Positions 27,303 through 39,538 of a DNA stretch of 64,000 nucleotides are shown piece after piece. Positions within the stretch are counted from its first letter, which is position 1. Each line of letters opens with the position of its first letter. This DNA comes from Sulfobacillus sp. GTDB lineage: Bacteria > Bacillota > Sulfobacillia > Sulfobacillales > Sulfobacillaceae. The notes below the pieces were generated by a model, which was not told where the DNA came from, did no database searches, and worked only from the letters and a program-made list of their open reading frames with translations. Location of the stretch: positions 1 to 64,000 of the forward strand of contig DAIDDL010000015.1 of NCBI GenBank assembly GCA_027309085.1. Reading direction: 5' to 3'. Both the position numbers and the translations under genes were made by a program.

Positions 27303-29378
27303 TTAATGCTTGGCTTTAATAACCTGCTCGGTGACGTGACGGGGCGCCTCATCATAGTGGGCAAACTGCATCGTGAAGGTTCCGCGGCCCTGGGTGCGCG
27401 AGCGCACGTCCGTGGCGTAGCCAAACATTTCCGCTAAGGGCACAAACCCACGGATAGCCTGGGCACCGCCTGGTCTCGGGTCCATTCCTTCGATGCGTCC
27501 GCGCCGCGAGTTCAAGTCTCCAATCACGTCGCCCATGTACTCATCTGGCACAACGACCTCGACCGCCATAATGGGTTCGAGCAGGACAGGATTGGCCTTG
27601 TGCGCCGCAGCTTTGAATCCCATAGAGCCAGCGATTTTAAATGCCATTTCACTCGAGTCCACTTCATGGTAAGAGCCGTCAAATAGTGTAACACGAACAT
27701 CAAGAACGGGGTATCCTGCAAGCACGCCCGAGCCCGTCGCTTCACGCACCCCAGCTTCAACGGCCGGAATGTACTCGCGGGGCACGACGCCACCGACGAT
27801 CTTGTTGACGAATTCAATGCCTTGGCCTGGTTCTAGAGGTTCAACCCGGACCCACACGTGGCCGTATTGACCGCGGCCTCCGCTTTGCCGGATGAATTTC
27901 CCTTCGGCCTCGACCGTTTTGCGCAGGGTTTCACGGTACGCAACCTGCGGCTTACCAACATCCGCCTGAACCTTAAATTCGCGCAGGAGGCGGTCCACAA
28001 TGATTTCTAGATGAAGCTCTCCCATGCCGGCGATAATCGTCTGGCCAGTCTCCTGGTCGGTGAACATCCGGAACGTCGGGTCTTCCTCGGCCAATTTTGA
28101 TAGCGCGGTCCCCATTTTATCCTGGTCCGCCTTGGTCTTCGGCTCAATGGCCACCGAAATCACAGGCTCCGGAAAGACCATGGTTTCCAGCAAAATTGGG
28201 TTCTGCTCATCAGCCAGCGTGTCGCCGGTGGTGGTGTCTTTTAGCCCGACCGCTGCAGCGATATCGCCCGCATACACGGTCTCCAGCTCTTCACGGTGGT
28301 TGGCGTGCATCTGCAGAATTCGCCCGATGCGCTCGCGCCGACCCTTGGTCACGTTGTACACGTAGGAGCCAGCCGAGAGTGTCCCGGAGTATACCCGGAA
28401 GAAAGCCAACTTGCCCACAAAGGGGTCCGTCATAATTTTGAACGCCAGCGCCGAAAACGCTGCCGAATCCGACACGTCACGGGTGAGTTCCTCGCCGGTG
28501 ACTGGGTCGTGCCCCTTCACAGCGCCAACATCGAGGGGCGAGGGCAGGTAATCCACCACCGCATCAAGGAGAGGCTGAACCCCCTTGTTGCGGTAGGAAG
28601 AGCCGCATAGCACGGGAACCAGCTGGTTGGCCAGTGTGCCCTTGCGCAGCGCTGCACGGATTTCGTCCTCGGACAGCTCCTCGCCATCGAGGTACTTTTC
28701 CATGAGAGCGTCATCCATGTCCGCCGCCGCTTCCAGGAGGATCTGGCGGTGCGCGATGCAGTCGGCTTCGAGCTCCTCAGGAATAGCCATGTATTCTCCA
28801 GTGGTGCCCAGCTCATCTTCGTACAGATAAGCCTGCATCTTGAGGAGGTCAACAATCCCGCGGAAATGGTCTTCCGCGCCCCACGGCCACTGCACCGCCA
28901 CGGGATTGGCTCCGAGACGGCCCCGAATCTGGTTGATAGTGTTTTGGAAGTCCGCGCCGATGATGTCCATCTTGTTGACGTAGGCGATACGGGGCACCCG
29001 ATACTTGTCTGCCTGGCGCCACACGGTCTCCGACTGTGGCTCCACCCCGCCTTTGGCGTCAAAAACGGCGATAGCGCCATCTAGAACGCGTAAGGACCGC
29101 TCCACTTCAACTGTAAAGTCCACGTGGCCGGGCGTGTCGATAATATTGATACGGTGCTCGCGCCATGCCGCCGTTGTGGCAGCTGACGTGATGGTGATGC
29201 CCCGCTCTTGCTCCTGGACCATCCAGTCCATTGTTGCCGTGCCTTCGTGAACTTCCCCGATCTTATGGGTTCGGCCCGTGTAAAACAGAATACGCTCGGT
29301 GGTTGTGGTTTTACCGGCGTCAATGTGGGCCATAATCCCGATATTCCGGGTTCGTTCCAAGGGAAACGCTCGAGCCAT
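27303..29378 (-). CDS. fusA: translation elongation factor G
   Basis: This 691-residue GTPase drives tRNA-mRNA translocation and, with RRF, ribosome recycling. G1 is [14 protein letters not shown], the switch II region [20 protein letters not shown], and G4 YVNKMD. Domains II-V are complete, with the domain IV phrase [17 protein letters not shown]. It lies 51 bases after rpsG. Confidence 0.99.
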   Translation of the reverse strand: MARAFPLERTRNIGIMAHIDAGKTTTTERILFYTGRTHKIGEVHEGTATMDWMVQEQERGITITSAATTAAWREHRINIIDTPGHVDFTVEVERSLRVLDGAIAVFDAKGGVEPQSETVWRQADKYRVPRIAYVNKMDIIGADFQNTINQIRGRLGANPVAVQWPWGAEDHFRGIVDLLKMQAYLYEDELGTTGEYMAIPEELEADCIAHRQILLEAAADMDDALMEKYLDGEELSEDEIRAALRKGTLANQLVPVLCGSSYRNKGVQPLLDAVVDYLPSPLDVGAVKGHDPVTGEELTRDVSDSAAFSALAFKIMTDPFVGKLAFFRVYSGTLSAGSYVYNVTKGRRERIGRILQMHANHREELETVYAGDIAAAVGLKDTTTGDTLADEQNPILLETMVFPEPVISVAIEPKTKADQDKMGTALSKLAEEDPTFRMFTDQETGQTIIAGMGELHLEIIVDRLLREFKVQADVGKPQVAYRETLRKTVEAEGKFIRQSGGRGQYGHVWVRVEPLEPGQGIEFVNKIVGGVVPREYIPAVEAGVREATGSGVLAGYPVLDVRVTLFDGSYHEVDSSEMAFKIAGSMGFKAAAHKANPVLLEPIMAVEVVVPDEYMGDVIGDLNSRRGRIEGMDPRPGGAQAIRGFVPLAEMFGYATDVRSRTQGRGTFTMQFAHYDEAPRHVTEQVIKAKH

Positions 29379-29429
29379 AACTGGGAAACTCCCTTCTTAC
29401 CTTCGTGCTGTCCTACCCACAGAAATGGG

Positions 29430-29900
29430 TTACCAACGATAATGGGCGAATGCCTTGTTGGCGTCCGCCATGCGGTGCATTTCGTCTCGCTTTTTCACGG
29501 CTCCCCCCGCGCTTTGCGAGGCGTCCAGAATTTCATTGGCGAGGCGTTCGTCCATAGTGCGCTCTTGGCGATTGCGGGCATACTGCACCAGCCAGCGGAT
29601 TGCCAGCGACTGACGGCGTTGCGGACGCACTTCGATCGGCACCTGGTACGTCGCCCCACCCACACGCCGGGGTCTTACTTCCAACAGGGGTGTGGTGTTC
29701 TTCACCGCCGCGTCAAAAACTTCCATCGCATCTTTTCCGCTCTTTTCGGCCACAATATCAAATGCGCGGTACACAATGTGTTCTGCAAGGTTCTTTTTTC
29801 CGTCGAGCATGACCTTATTGGTCAGGGCCGCGACGAGCGGGCTATTATAGACCGCGTCGGGAGTAATCTGGCGAACTCCCGCTGCTCCACGCCTAGGCAA
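29430..29900 (-). CDS. rpsG: 30S ribosomal protein S7
   Basis: This 156-residue protein nucleates the 30S head. Diagnostic segments are [20 protein letters not shown] and [20 protein letters not shown]. It is the second gene of the str operon, 31 bases after rpsL. Confidence 0.99.
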   Translation of the reverse strand: MPRRGAAGVRQITPDAVYNSPLVAALTNKVMLDGKKNLAEHIVYRAFDIVAEKSGKDAMEVFDAAVKNTTPLLEVRPRRVGGATYQVPIEVRPQRRQSLAIRWLVQYARNRQERTMDERLANEILDASQSAGGAVKKRDEMHRMADANKAFAHYRW

Positions 29901-29931
29901 TGCTTTACCTCCCTCTTACTGCCACTCTTGT

Positions 29932-30318
29932 CTACTTCTTACCTGCTGGCTGATTCTTTTTGGCACCGTATTTGGACCGGCCCTGAGCGCGCTTCTGCAC
30001 GCCACCCGCATCGAGCGTGCCACGGACGATGTGGTAACGGACGCCTGGCAAGTCTCGCACACGGCCTCCCCGCACCAGCACAACGGAATGCTCTTGAAGA
30101 TTATGGCCAATTCCTGGAATATACGCGGTGATTTCTTCCCCGTTGGTAAGACGGACACGCGCCACTTTGCGCAGTGCAGAATTGGGTTTTTTGGGCGTCA
30201 CGGTCTTTACGCTGATGCAGACGCCGCGTTTCTGCGGATTTCCGCGCAACGCAGGGGCCGTGGATTTCTTTGTCGTCTTCTTACGTCCATGTCGGATCAA
30301 CTGATTAATTGTCGGCAC
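29932..30318 (-). CDS. rpsL: 30S ribosomal protein S12
   Basis: This 128-residue decoding-centre protein has the motif [20 protein letters not shown], which keeps the lysine associated with streptomycin sensitivity (PKKPNS). The second decoding loop is [20 protein letters not shown]. It is located directly after the L7Ae-like gene. Confidence 0.99.
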   Translation of the reverse strand: MPTINQLIRHGRKKTTKKSTAPALRGNPQKRGVCISVKTVTPKKPNSALRKVARVRLTNGEEITAYIPGIGHNLQEHSVVLVRGGRVRDLPGVRYHIVRGTLDAGGVQKRAQGRSKYGAKKNQPAGKK

Positions 30319-30333
30319 TACCTTGACCCCCTT

Positions 30334-30606
30334 TCACCGGTCTGGCATTGATGCTCGTTCCGGCACTAGTGCTGCGCAAGCAGCACCTACTTCGATTCCG
30401 CACAATCGGCCAAGCTCATCCATAGTATCCACGTAGTCAATCGGAATGCTGCGGTTTTGGCTTTGAATCGCAATGTCCTCAATGACACGGGCTTCGGCGT
30501 CTTTTGCGATGTACACATGCAACGCCGTCCCATGGGCAATTTTCTTCAAAGTCTCCCGCATACCGACAACCCGGCGCCGATTGTCTCGCAGCGCGTCGAT
30601 ATCCAT
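30334..30606 (-). CDS. ybxF: L7Ae/L30e-family RNA-binding protein (YbxF-like)
   Basis: This 90-residue protein belongs to the L7Ae/L30e fold that binds K-turn RNAs. The segment VVGMRETLKKIAHGTALHVY followed by AKDAEARVIEDI and the C-terminal LGRLCGIEVGAACAAL supports this. In Bacillus the homologue sits in the same place between rpoC and rpsL. It is preceded by the rpoC terminator, so it may be transcribed by read-through or from its own promoter. Confidence 0.92.
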   Translation of the reverse strand: MDIDALRDNRRRVVGMRETLKKIAHGTALHVYIAKDAEARVIEDIAIQSQNRSIPIDYVDTMDELGRLCGIEVGAACAALVPERASMPDR

Positions 30607-30662
30607 TGGTCTGGCCTCCCGGCGGTTACAGGCTTAGACACACTAGGGTATTTTATCATCGG

Positions 30663-30694
30663 AAAGGGGGCGTGTCAATTGACACGCCCCCTTT
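30663..30694 (-). terminator. rpoBC terminator (perfect palindrome)
   Basis: A perfect 32-base palindrome with 16-base arms (AAAGGGGGCGTGTCAA and its complement) lies 10 bases after the rpoC stop. The stem ends in TTT on the minus strand. It should end or attenuate transcription before the L7Ae-like gene and the str operon. Confidence 0.85.
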
Positions 30695-30704
30695 TGGCGG
30701 CTTT

Positions 30705-33700
30705 CTACTTGATCAGTTCGTTCTCGAAGGGCGCCGTTACGGGGTCGTCCGCCCCTTCGATCACCACGTTGCGATATCGTGACATGCCAGTGCCTGCTGG
30801 AATCAGCTTGCCGATGATCACGTTTTCCTTGAGTCCGAGCAGCGGGTCCCTCTTGGCCTTGATCGAGGCCTCGGTCAGAACCCGGGTGGTTTCTTGAAAA
30901 GACGCCGCTGACAGGAACGAATCGGTCGCCAGAGAGGCTTTGGTGATTCCCAGAACCACGGGCTTAGCCACTGCCGGGGTGCCCCCGCGCATGAGCACAT
31001 CCGCGTTCTGGTCCTCAAAGTCGAACCGGTCCACCAAAGCGCCGGGAAGGAGCTCGGTATCTCCGGCTTCCTCGATTTTCACTTTCCGCATCATCTGGCG
31101 GACCATGACCTCAATGTGCTTGTCATTAATATCGACACCCTGCAGCCGGTAGACGCGCTGAACTTCCTGAAGCAGGTAGTTCTGAACCCCGCGGAGCCCG
31201 AGCACCCGCAAGAGGTCGTGCGGATTGACCGAGCCTTCGGTCAGCTCCCCGCCCTCTGCGATGTGGTCCCCGTCATGCACCTTGATGCGGGAGCCGAACG
31301 GGACCATGTAGGCCTGGGCCTCGCTCTGCTCATCGTGAATGACGGTGATTTCACGGCGTCCCTTGTTTTCACCGATCTTCACGGTACCGGACGCCTCCGC
31401 AATAATGGCCTGGCCTTTGGGCTTGCGCGCCTCAAACAGCTCCTCAACGCGGGGCAGACCTTGGGTGATGTCGTCCCCGGCCACGCCGCCCATGTGAAAG
31501 GTCCGCATAGTGAGCTGGGTTCCCGGTTCGCCGATGCTCTGGGCGGCGATGATGCCAACGGCCTCACCGACCTCCACGATGCCCCCGCGAGCCAGGTTGC
31601 GGCCGTAACAGGCCACACACACGCCAAACCTGGACTGGCACGTCTGCACAGACCGGACTCTCAGTTCCTTAATCCCGGCATCCACAATCTCCTGGGCAAT
31701 ATCCTCCATAATAATCTCATTGGCCTGGATAATCAGCGCGCCCGTTTCCGGATGGCGCACATCTTCGGGAACCACACGTCCAACCAAGCGGTCATAGAGC
31801 CCCTCGATAGTTTGCCCGCCGTCTTTGATCTCCGAGACCAGGGTGCCCTGAGTCGTGCCGCAGTCCATTTCCCGCACAATCACATCTTGGGCCACGTCCA
31901 CCAGACGGCGCGTCAGATAGCCCGAGTCTGCGGTCCGGAGCGCGGTATCGGCGAGTCCCTTGCGGGCGCCGTGAGTCGACGTGAAATATTCCAGCACGGT
32001 CAGCCCTTCCCGGAAGTTTGCCCGGATTGGCAGTTCGATAATGCGTCCTGACGGGTCGGCCATCAGCCCACGCATTCCCGCCAGCTGTGAGATTTGCTGC
32101 ACGTTACCACGGGCCCCTGACGTCGCCATCATGTAGACCGAGTTGTTCTTGTCCAGCGTATCCATGAGCGCCTGAGTCACCCGTTCCTTAGCCCGGGTCC
32201 AGATGCCAATGACGCGTTCATACCTCTCGTCACCCGTGATCAGGCCCCGGCGGTACTGTCGGGTAACCTGCAGCACCTCTTCCTCCGCGTCCGCGAGGAT
32301 CTGCTTTTTGGCGTCGGGAATGACGATATCCGATACCGCAATCGTCACTCCGGCCTTGGTGGCGAAATTGAAGCCCAAGGCTTTGATCCGGTCCAGCGTC
32401 TCCGCAGTGATATCGTTGCCGTAGGTGCGGAACAGATTGGCCACAATAGTGGCCAGTGCCTTGCGGCCCACCGTGTGGTCAATGAAGCGCAGTCCCTGCG
32501 GAAGCGCGTCGTTAAAGAGGAAGCGGCCCAGGGTCGACACCTGCTTGACTCCGTCATAGCGCATGGTAATGCGGGCATGCAAATCCAGAACTCCCTGCGA
32601 ATAGGCCATTTCGCCCTCGGCCAGGTCAGCTAGGATCATGCCCTCGCCTTTAACGTTTTCTTTATCCATCGTCAGGTAGTAGGAGCCCAGCACCATGTCC
32701 TGGGTCGGCGTGACCACAGGCTGCCCGTCTTTCGGGTTGAGGATGTTCTGCGTAGACAGCATCAGCACGCGGGCTTCCGACTGCGCCTCCGCAGACAGCG
32801 GCACATGCACGGCCATTTGGTCGCCATCGAAGTCAGCGTTGTAGGCCGTGCAGACCAGCGGGTGAATTTGAATCGCCCGGCCTTCCACCAGCACAGGCTC
32901 AAAGGCCTGAATTCCCAGACGGTGCAAAGTTGGCGCTCGGTTCAAGAGCACCGGATGCTCTTTAATGACATCTTCCAGCACGTCCCAGACCTCGGGCCGG
33001 ACTCGTTCCACCATACGCTTGGCGGATTTGATATTGTGGGCATAGCCCTCGTTCACCAGTTTCTTCATCACAAACGGCTTGAACAGTTCAAGCGCCATCT
33101 CTTTAGGCAGACCGCACTGATGCATTTTTAGCTTCGGGCCCACCACAATCACCGAACGGCCCGAGTAGTCAACCCGCTTCCCTAAAAGGTTCTGGCGGAA
33201 CCGGCCCTGCTTGCCCTTCAGCATGTCGGACAGCGACTTGAGGGGACGGTTGCCTGGACCGGTCACCGGACGGCCGCGGCGGCCGTTGTCAATCAGAGCA
33301 TCAACAGCCTCTTGCAGCATCCGCTTTTCGTTTCGGACAATAATGTCCGGCGCGCCAAGGTCCAAGAGCCTCTTGAGACGGTTGTTGCGATTGATAACCC
33401 GGCGGTACAGGTCGTTCAGGTCCGAGGTGGCAAACCGCCCTCCGTCGAGTTGCACCATGGGCCGCAGGTCCGGGGGAATGACCGGAATGACATCGAGAAT
33501 CATCCAGTCGGGACGGTTGCCCGACTGCCGGAATGCCTCCACCACTTCCAGACGGCGGATGGCGCGGATACGGCGCTGGCCCGACGAGCTGTTGAGTTCG
33601 CCGCGCAGCTCCTGCGAGAGACCCTCCAGGTCAAGTTCCGCCAGCAGCTCTTTGACCGCTTCCGCCCCCATGCCGGCACGGAAATGGGAACCATACTTCT

Positions 33701-34178
33701 CCCGGTACTCCCGATATTCCGACTCGACCAGGAGCTGCTTTTTCATCAGCGGGGTCGTCCCCGGTTCAATGACCACATAAGCGGCAAAGTACAGCACTTT
33801 CTCCAAGGCCCGGGGCGACATGTCCAGAATCAGGCCCATTCGCGACGGGATGCCTTTGAAGTACCAGATGTGAGACACGGGAGCGGCCAGTTCAATGTGG
33901 CCCATGCGCTCCCGGCGCACCTTGGACCGCGTGACCTCCACACCGCAACGGTCGCAAACCACCCCTTTATAGCGAACGCGCTTATACTTTCCGCAATGGC
34001 ACTCCCAGTCCTTGGTCGGTCCAAAAATCTTCTCGCAGAACAGTCCTTCACGCTCAGGCTTCAGTGTCCGGTAATTGATCGTTTCCGGCTTTTTCACTTC
34101 ACCTTTTGACCATTCCCGTATCTGTTCAGGAGATGCCAGAGCAATGCGCATCGAGTCAAAGTGGTTTACATCTAACAT
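30705..34178 (-). CDS. rpoC: RNA polymerase beta' subunit
   Basis: This 1157-residue catalytic subunit has the N-terminal zinc site [20 protein letters not shown]. The lid/rudder region [20 protein letters not shown] and the catalytic [12 protein letters not shown] (around residue 450) are intact. The trigger-loop region [19 protein letters not shown] follows. The second zinc cluster has cysteines in [16 protein letters not shown]. Length matches Firmicute beta' subunits without large inserts. It follows rpoB by 20 bases. Confidence 0.99.
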   Translation of the reverse strand: MLDVNHFDSMRIALASPEQIREWSKGEVKKPETINYRTLKPEREGLFCEKIFGPTKDWECHCGKYKRVRYKGVVCDRCGVEVTRSKVRRERMGHIELAAPVSHIWYFKGIPSRMGLILDMSPRALEKVLYFAAYVVIEPGTTPLMKKQLLVESEYREYREKYGSHFRAGMGAEAVKELLAELDLEGLSQELRGELNSSSGQRRIRAIRRLEVVEAFRQSGNRPDWMILDVIPVIPPDLRPMVQLDGGRFATSDLNDLYRRVINRNNRLKRLLDLGAPDIIVRNEKRMLQEAVDALIDNGRRGRPVTGPGNRPLKSLSDMLKGKQGRFRQNLLGKRVDYSGRSVIVVGPKLKMHQCGLPKEMALELFKPFVMKKLVNEGYAHNIKSAKRMVERVRPEVWDVLEDVIKEHPVLLNRAPTLHRLGIQAFEPVLVEGRAIQIHPLVCTAYNADFDGDQMAVHVPLSAEAQSEARVLMLSTQNILNPKDGQPVVTPTQDMVLGSYYLTMDKENVKGEGMILADLAEGEMAYSQGVLDLHARITMRYDGVKQVSTLGRFLFNDALPQGLRFIDHTVGRKALATIVANLFRTYGNDITAETLDRIKALGFNFATKAGVTIAVSDIVIPDAKKQILADAEEEVLQVTRQYRRGLITGDERYERVIGIWTRAKERVTQALMDTLDKNNSVYMMATSGARGNVQQISQLAGMRGLMADPSGRIIELPIRANFREGLTVLEYFTSTHGARKGLADTALRTADSGYLTRRLVDVAQDVIVREMDCGTTQGTLVSEIKDGGQTIEGLYDRLVGRVVPEDVRHPETGALIIQANEIIMEDIAQEIVDAGIKELRVRSVQTCQSRFGVCVACYGRNLARGGIVEVGEAVGIIAAQSIGEPGTQLTMRTFHMGGVAGDDITQGLPRVEELFEARKPKGQAIIAEASGTVKIGENKGRREITVIHDEQSEAQAYMVPFGSRIKVHDGDHIAEGGELTEGSVNPHDLLRVLGLRGVQNYLLQEVQRVYRLQGVDINDKHIEVMVRQMMRKVKIEEAGDTELLPGALVDRFDFEDQNADVLMRGGTPAVAKPVVLGITKASLATDSFLSAASFQETTRVLTEASIKAKRDPLLGLKENVIIGKLIPAGTGMSRYRNVVIEGADDPVTAPFENELIK

Positions 34179-34198
34179 CGAGTTGGATCCCTCCCGGT

Positions 34199-37100
34199 CT
34201 AGTAATCCTCGCCGTCTCCGCTGCCCTCTCCGTCCGGGTCTTCGCTGCTGCCTTCATCGGGCGGTTCATCGAACTCAGAGTCCTCGGACCCCTTGCGGAG
34301 AATCGCATAGGCGTTTTCTGCCTGCTCGTCGAAGTTCATGCCGCGTCCCGGAGCAAACTCTTCGGGCCTTCCACCCTCTGTGTCTTCCATGAGACGGTGC
34401 AGGTCCTGACCCTCCGTCTCCTCAATGGCCTCCGGCAGGAGATCAAATGTCCGCTGGTCATTGGCCGGTTCATCGTCCAATTCCCGCATCTCGATTTCCT
34501 CGTCATTCTCGTTGAGGATTTTGACATCCAGACCAAGACTCTGCAATTCTTTAATGAGGACCTTAAAGGACTCCGGCACCCCAGGCTCGGGAACGTTCTC
34601 CCCTTTGACAATAGCCTCATAGGTCTTCACCCGCCCAACCACGTCGTCGGATTTGACTGTCAGCAATTCCTGCAGGGTATAAGCAGCCCCATAGGCCTCC
34701 AGCGCCCACACTTCCATTTCTCCAAAACGCTGCCCGCCGAACTGGGCTTTGCCTCCCAATGGCTGCTGGGTCACCAGCGAGTAGGGTCCCGTGGACCGGG
34801 CATGAATCTTGTCGTCCACCAGGTGGGCCAGTTTGAGCATGTAAACCACTCCCACCGTCACCTCGTTGTCAAAGGCTTCCCCGGTCCGCCCATCGTACAG
34901 GGGAGTTTTCCCGGAGGCCGGCAGGTGCGCGTCCTGAAACATGCGGGTGAGGTCTTCTTCCCGGGCCCCGTCAAAGACCGGGGTCGCCACCTTCATCCCC
35001 AGCGCCCGCGCCGCCCAGCCCAAGTGGGTCTCTAGAACCTGTCCGATATTCATCCGGCTTGGCACGCCCAGCGGATTCAGCACAATTTCCACGGGAGTCC
35101 CGTCTGGAAGGAACGGCATATCCTCCTCAGGGAGAATGCGGGAAATGACCCCTTTGTTTCCATGCCGCCCTGCCATTTTGTCGCCTTCCGAGATCTTCCG
35201 TTTCTGCGCGATGTACACCTGGACCAGCTGATTCACGCCAGGCGACAGTTCGTCTCCCTGGTCACGGGTAAACACCTTCACATCCACGATGATCCCTGAC
35301 TCGCCGTGGGGCACACGCAACGACGTGTCACGGACTTCACGGGCCTTCTCGCCGAAAATAGCGCGCAGAAGGCGCTCCTCTGCGGTGAGCTCCGTCTCCC
35401 CTTTCGGGGTGACCTTGCCCACGAGCACATCGCCTGGCCGGACCTCGGCGCCGATGCGAATAATGCCGCGATCGTCAAGGTCTTTGAGCACTTCTTCTCC
35501 GACGTTGGGAATGTCGCGCGTGATTTCTTCTGGTCCGAGTTTCGTATCACGGGCATCACATTCATATTCTTCAATGTGAATCGACGTAAATACGTCATTC
35601 TTGACCAGTTTTTCACTGAGAAGAATCGCATCTTCGTAGTTGTAGCCTTCCCATGGCATGAAGGCCACCACCACATTGCGGCCTAGGGCCAATTCGCCCT
35701 TGTCGGTCGAAGGGCCATCCGCAATGATCTCCCCTGCCTCTACACGCTGCCCCTTGCGCACAATGGGCTTCTGATTGATGCACGTGCCCTGGTTGGACCG
35801 CGTGAACTTTAGCAGTTTGTACGTGGACATGGTGTGGTCATCATTTTTCACGGTAATCTGGTCGGCCTGGATGCGGTCGATCACCCCGTCCTTTTCACTG
35901 ATGCTGACCACGCCGGAATCCCGCGCCGCCTTTGCCTCCATCCCTGTGCCCACAACCGGAGAGTCAGGCACCAGCAAAGGCACCGCCTGCCGCTGCATGT
36001 TAGCGCCCATCAAAGCCCTGTTGGCATCGTCATGTTCCAAAAAGGGAATCAGCGCCGTAGCAATCGAGACCACCTGCTTTGGCGAGACATCCATGTAGTC
36101 GACCCGTTCCGGCGTCTCTTCCAGAATCTCATGGCGCGAGCGCACCGTGACCCGTGGAGCCACGAAATGGCCGTCATCGCTTAACGGCTCATTGGCCTGG
36201 GCAATAACTGTGTCATCTTCTTCGTCGGCAGTCAGGTAAACAATCTCATCCGTGACCCGGCCATGGTCTTTGTCAACCTTGCGGTAGGGCGTCTCGATAA
36301 AGCCATAGGCATTGATGCGGGCAAATGTGGACAAGGACCCAATCAGACCGATGTTGGGACCTTCTGGGGTCTCAATGGGGCACATGCGCCCATAATGGGA
36401 ATGGTGGACATCGCGCACTTCAAATCCTGCCCGCTCACGCGAGAGACCGCCCGGCCCCAGAGCGGAAAGCCGCCTCTTGTGGGTGAGCTCTGCCAGAGGA
36501 TTGGTCTGGTCCATAAACTGCGAGAGCTGGGATGACCCAAAAAACTCCTTCACGGCAGCCACGACCGGGCGGATATTGATCAGGGCCTGAGGGGTGATGG
36601 ACTCAATGTCCTGAATCGTCATCCGCTCACGCACCACCCGCTCCATGCGGCTGAGACCGACCCGAAACTGGTTTTGCAGCAGTTCCCCTACGGAACGCAG
36701 GCGGCGATTGCCCAAATGGTCGATATCATCCGTGGTCCCGATCCCCTCAAACAGGGTCGTCAAATAGTTGAAACAGGCTACAATATCTTCACGGGTGACC
36801 GTTTTCACAGTGCCGTCAGGCTGCCCGTTGGACACCACCATGACTTCTTCGCCATTGGCGAGCCCGACATGAATGGTCTTGACCTTGGCCGCGTCCAACG
36901 CGATGGCCTGCTCCCGCTCAATATGGTCGCCTTCGCGGGCCAGTATTTCCCCGGTGTCAGGGTGGACAATAGTCTCCATCGCCGTCGTGCCCACAATGCG
37001 GCGCCGCAGGGAGAGCTTCTTGTTGAATTTGTAGCGGCCCACGTTTGCCAGATCGTAGCGCTTAGCATCAAAAAACAGCGACTGCAGCAGGCTCTGCGCA

Positions 37101-37843
37101 CTCTCTACGGTAGGGGGCTCACCGGGGCGCAAGCGCTTGTAGATCTCGATCAGCGCTTCCTCTTGGGTCTTGGCCGCATCCTTGGACAGAGTGGTCTGGA
37201 TGCGCTCGTCGTCCCCGACCGCCTCAATAATCTGCGCATCTGTGCCAAAGCCGAGAGCCCTGAGCAGAATGGTGGCTGGCAGTTTCCGGGTGCGGTCTAT
37301 CCGCACCGACAAAACATCGTTGGAATCGGATTCAAATTCCAGCCAGGCTCCCCGGTTCGGAATCATGGTCGCAAAATACAACCGCTTGCCCGACGGGTCA
37401 ATCTGCTCGCCGAAGTAAACGCCAGGGGAGCGCACTAATTGGGAGACAATCACCCGCTCGGCGCCATTGATGATAAAGGTCCCTTTGTCCGTCATGAGCG
37501 GAAAATCGCCCATGAAAACATCTTGTTCCTTGACCTCTCCGGTCTCTTTGTTAATCAGGCGCACACGCACGTGCAGAGGAGCTGCAAAGGTCACGTCCCG
37601 GGCTTTACACTCTTCTACCGAATATTTTGGGGTCTTCAAATTGTAATCCACAAACTCTAAAATCAGATTGCCAGTAAAATCTTGAATAGGGGAGATGTCG
37701 CGGAACATCTCCCGCAATCCTTCGCGCAGAAACCACTGGTACGAATTCTGCTGAATCTCAATGAGATTGGGCATGTCAAGAACTTCGTTGATGCGCGCAA
37801 AAGACACCCGCTGCGGGTGCTCGGCTTGGAGAGGATAAGCCAT
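34199..37843 (-). CDS. rpoB: RNA polymerase beta subunit
   Basis: This 1214-residue subunit contains the rifampicin pocket [20 protein letters not shown] and [20 protein letters not shown] around residue 440, with the residues linked to sensitivity. The C-terminal [15 protein letters not shown] and [20 protein letters not shown] are catalytic-core segments. A tail of about 100 residues rich in Asp, Glu and Ser follows, which is longer and more acidic than usual. It has its own promoter at 37951-37979. Confidence 0.99.
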   Translation of the reverse strand: MAYPLQAEHPQRVSFARINEVLDMPNLIEIQQNSYQWFLREGLREMFRDISPIQDFTGNLILEFVDYNLKTPKYSVEECKARDVTFAAPLHVRVRLINKETGEVKEQDVFMGDFPLMTDKGTFIINGAERVIVSQLVRSPGVYFGEQIDPSGKRLYFATMIPNRGAWLEFESDSNDVLSVRIDRTRKLPATILLRALGFGTDAQIIEAVGDDERIQTTLSKDAAKTQEEALIEIYKRLRPGEPPTVESAQSLLQSLFFDAKRYDLANVGRYKFNKKLSLRRRIVGTTAMETIVHPDTGEILAREGDHIEREQAIALDAAKVKTIHVGLANGEEVMVVSNGQPDGTVKTVTREDIVACFNYLTTLFEGIGTTDDIDHLGNRRLRSVGELLQNQFRVGLSRMERVVRERMTIQDIESITPQALINIRPVVAAVKEFFGSSQLSQFMDQTNPLAELTHKRRLSALGPGGLSRERAGFEVRDVHHSHYGRMCPIETPEGPNIGLIGSLSTFARINAYGFIETPYRKVDKDHGRVTDEIVYLTADEEDDTVIAQANEPLSDDGHFVAPRVTVRSRHEILEETPERVDYMDVSPKQVVSIATALIPFLEHDDANRALMGANMQRQAVPLLVPDSPVVGTGMEAKAARDSGVVSISEKDGVIDRIQADQITVKNDDHTMSTYKLLKFTRSNQGTCINQKPIVRKGQRVEAGEIIADGPSTDKGELALGRNVVVAFMPWEGYNYEDAILLSEKLVKNDVFTSIHIEEYECDARDTKLGPEEITRDIPNVGEEVLKDLDDRGIIRIGAEVRPGDVLVGKVTPKGETELTAEERLLRAIFGEKAREVRDTSLRVPHGESGIIVDVKVFTRDQGDELSPGVNQLVQVYIAQKRKISEGDKMAGRHGNKGVISRILPEEDMPFLPDGTPVEIVLNPLGVPSRMNIGQVLETHLGWAARALGMKVATPVFDGAREEDLTRMFQDAHLPASGKTPLYDGRTGEAFDNEVTVGVVYMLKLAHLVDDKIHARSTGPYSLVTQQPLGGKAQFGGQRFGEMEVWALEAYGAAYTLQELLTVKSDDVVGRVKTYEAIVKGENVPEPGVPESFKVLIKELQSLGLDVKILNENDEEIEMRELDDEPANDQRTFDLLPEAIEETEGQDLHRLMEDTEGGRPEEFAPGRGMNFDEQAENAYAILRKGSEDSEFDEPPDEGSSEDPDGEGSGDGEDY

Positions 37844-37950
37844 TCACAGTCAGCTCCTTGTTCTGATTTAGGTCCCAATGGTTGCGCGGTTCGTTGCCGA
37901 CACCTGTCAACTGTTGGTATGAATTGGCTTATAAAATATGGCAATTAAAA

Positions 37951-37979
37951 ATAATATCACAAGCCCACCCCTAGGTCAA
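37951..37979 (-). promoter_or_regulatory. rpoB: promoter of rpoB-rpoC
   Basis: TTGACC at 37974-37979 and TATTAT at 37951-37956 on the minus strand are 17 bases apart, close to the sigma-A consensus. They lie about 110 bases upstream of the rpoB ATG, so the mRNA has a leader of roughly 100 bases. Confidence 0.8.
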
Positions 37980-38033
37980 GAAATAAATTTCCTGACCCCG
38001 AGGAGGGCTAAACATGGCACGCTTACTGCGCGA

Positions 38034-38417
38034 CTATTTGACTTGAGCGGTTGCTCCCGCTTCTTCCAATTTAGCCTTCGCTGCATCGGCATCCGCCTTC
38101 GAAATCTTCTCCTTCACCGGCTTGGGAGCCCCGTCGACCAAAGCTTTCGCTTCTGTCAGAGAAAGACCAGTCAATTCACGAACGGCTTTGATAACCTGGA
38201 CCTTTTTGTCGCCAGCGGCAGTCAGGATCACATCAAACTCTGTCTGCTCGACCTCTTCTGCTACTGGAGCCGCGCCGCCAGCCGCCGGAGCAGCTGCCAT
38301 GGCGACAGGAGCTGCCGCCGTCACACCGAATTCTTCTTCCAATGCCTTGACTAACTGCGATAATTCTAGCACATTCATCTCTTTCACGGTTTCAATAATC
38401 TCTTCAACCTTGGCCAT
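38034..38417 (-). CDS. rplL: 50S ribosomal protein L7/L12
   Basis: This 127-residue stalk protein recruits translational GTPases. The N-terminal dimerisation helix is followed by an Ala/Pro/Gly hinge ([20 protein letters not shown]). The C-terminal domain contains [26 protein letters not shown] precedes the ATG. It follows rplJ by 32 bases. Confidence 0.99.
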   Translation of the reverse strand: MAKVEEIIETVKEMNVLELSQLVKALEEEFGVTAAAPVAMAAAPAAGGAAPVAEEVEQTEFDVILTAAGDKKVQVIKAVRELTGLSLTEAKALVDGAPKPVKEKISKADADAAKAKLEEAGATAQVK

Positions 38418-38449
38418 TAATTTTCCTCCTTAGATATCCTGAATGTTTC

Positions 38450-38971
38450 TCAGGCCTGTTCTTTTTGTTGGCGCACCTGGTCGAGGGCGCGCGCCAGATT
38501 TGTCATCGGTGCATTCAGCACCCAGACAAACTGCTGGATAGGAGCGTTCAGAGTTCCTACCAGCTTGCTTAGCAAGACTTCGCGGCTGGGAAGGTCCGCC
38601 AGTTCGCGGACACTCTGCGCCGATAAAGCCTGTTTTCCTAAGATTCCCGCCTTAATTTCCATTTTGCGGAATTCCCGTACGGCCTGCGTCATCATCTTGG
38701 CCGCCATCACCGGATCATCGTGCGAAAATGCCACGGCCGTAGGACCCTCAAGGTAGGGTTCCAGTCCGTCAATGCCGACTTCGTCGGCGGCCCGCTTGAT
38801 CAAGGTGTTTTTGATAACCTTGAAAGAGACGCCACCCTTGCGAAGATTCTCCCGCAACTGGCCAAGCTGCTGCACCGTCAAGCCGCGGTAATTGGCTAAC
38901 ACAGCGCCAGACGCCGCTTGCAGTTCTTGGCGGGTCTCTTCAATGACTTGCGCTTTTTGTGGTGTTGGCAC
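38450..38971 (-). CDS. rplJ: 50S ribosomal protein L10
   Basis: This 173-residue stalk base protein contains EETRQELQAASGAVLANYRG and GGVSFKVIKNTLIKRAADEV. The GTG at 38971 behind GGGGGTG is used as start; the longer open frame runs back through the attenuator. L10 usually binds its own mRNA leader to repress translation, and a structured leader lies upstream. Confidence 0.97.
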   Translation of the reverse strand: MPTPQKAQVIEETRQELQAASGAVLANYRGLTVQQLGQLRENLRKGGVSFKVIKNTLIKRAADEVGIDGLEPYLEGPTAVAFSHDDPVMAAKMMTQAVREFRKMEIKAGILGKQALSAQSVRELADLPSREVLLSKLVGTLNAPIQQFVWVLNAPMTNLARALDQVRQQKEQA

Positions 38972-38990
38972 ACATTCACCCCCCTTAAAC

Positions 38991-39023
38991 AAAAAATACC
39001 TCCACCCAAGAACGGCAGAGGAT
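38991..39023 (-). terminator. candidate attenuator before rplJ
   Basis: On the minus strand an imperfect stem (CCTC..CC paired with GG..GAGG) is followed directly by six T (38991-38996), about 20 bases before the rplJ start. It would stop transcription unless an alternative leader fold wins. Confidence 0.5.
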
Positions 39024-39170
39024 ATGCTCAGCAATAAACATCTCCGAAATTCTACCTAAGCGGGATATTGAGCCGAGGTCGGCACCCACTGTCTTGGGTT
39101 CGGCAATAAAGGTACCACGAAGCCCGTGAAAAATCAACAATTTTTCGCGGGAGGCATTCAGGTCTTCGGT
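39005..39170 (-). ncRNA. candidate ribosomal protein L10 leader
   Basis: Upstream of rplJ the minus strand contains CCGAAGACCTGAATGCCTCC followed by a hairpin with arms CCCGCGAAAAAT and ATTTTTCACGGG (39123-39151). More paired segments follow before the attenuator. The L10 leader family occurs at this position in Firmicutes. Assignment rests on position and general look, not on a covariance match. Confidence 0.5.
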
Positions 39171-39476
39171 GATCTAGGCATCTTGGCCTCCAGGCATCGG
39201 CGTAGCCCCCGTGGCCACGCTCAGGAGGATGATCCCGGTGCAGATACCATGATGAGCCCTTGCAGGATGTGGTGAAAATGCTCGGTGCGCCCCCCTCCCA
39301 CGATAGCCAGAACGGATCCCAGCACTGCCGCCAAACCAGTATGCGGCTGACGGACCCTGCCGCAGCACTGGCCGCCTATTATTTGCAATATAGCATAGGG
39401 CACCGCCGAACGGTGGCGAAGGACGCCTGAGGGGAGATAAATGGCTGGCAAAAGATACCACCGGCCTCAACAATGC

Positions 39477-39511
39477 CCAAGAAGCTCCAGCACATTGCCG
39501 GAGCTTCTTGG
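39477..39511 (-). terminator. hairpin after rplA
   Basis: The 12-base arms CCAAGAAGCTCC and GGAGCTTCTTGG pair perfectly around an 11-base loop, 28 bases after the rplA stop. No T run follows on the minus strand, so termination may be partial. Confidence 0.6.
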
Positions 39512-39538
39512 ATGGCGCAGCAGAACCTTCTCGCCTGG

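Larger units (their letters stand above)
38972..39538 (-). other. rplA-rplJ gap with L10 leader
   Basis: This 567-base gap holds the end of the rplA transcript (hairpin at 39477-39511), a structured region matching the place of an L10 leader (about 39005-39170) and a candidate attenuator next to rplJ. Two overlapping leftward frames between 39174 and 39473 have no family resemblance or ribosome site and are not called. A promoter for rplJ should lie near 39380, but only a TATGCT-like -10 is visible. Confidence 0.5.

Noticed and set aside
39174-39473. Two overlapping leftward frames between rplA and rplJ
   Set aside because: No ribosome site or recognisable domain; they lie in the region expected to carry the rplJ promoter and leader.
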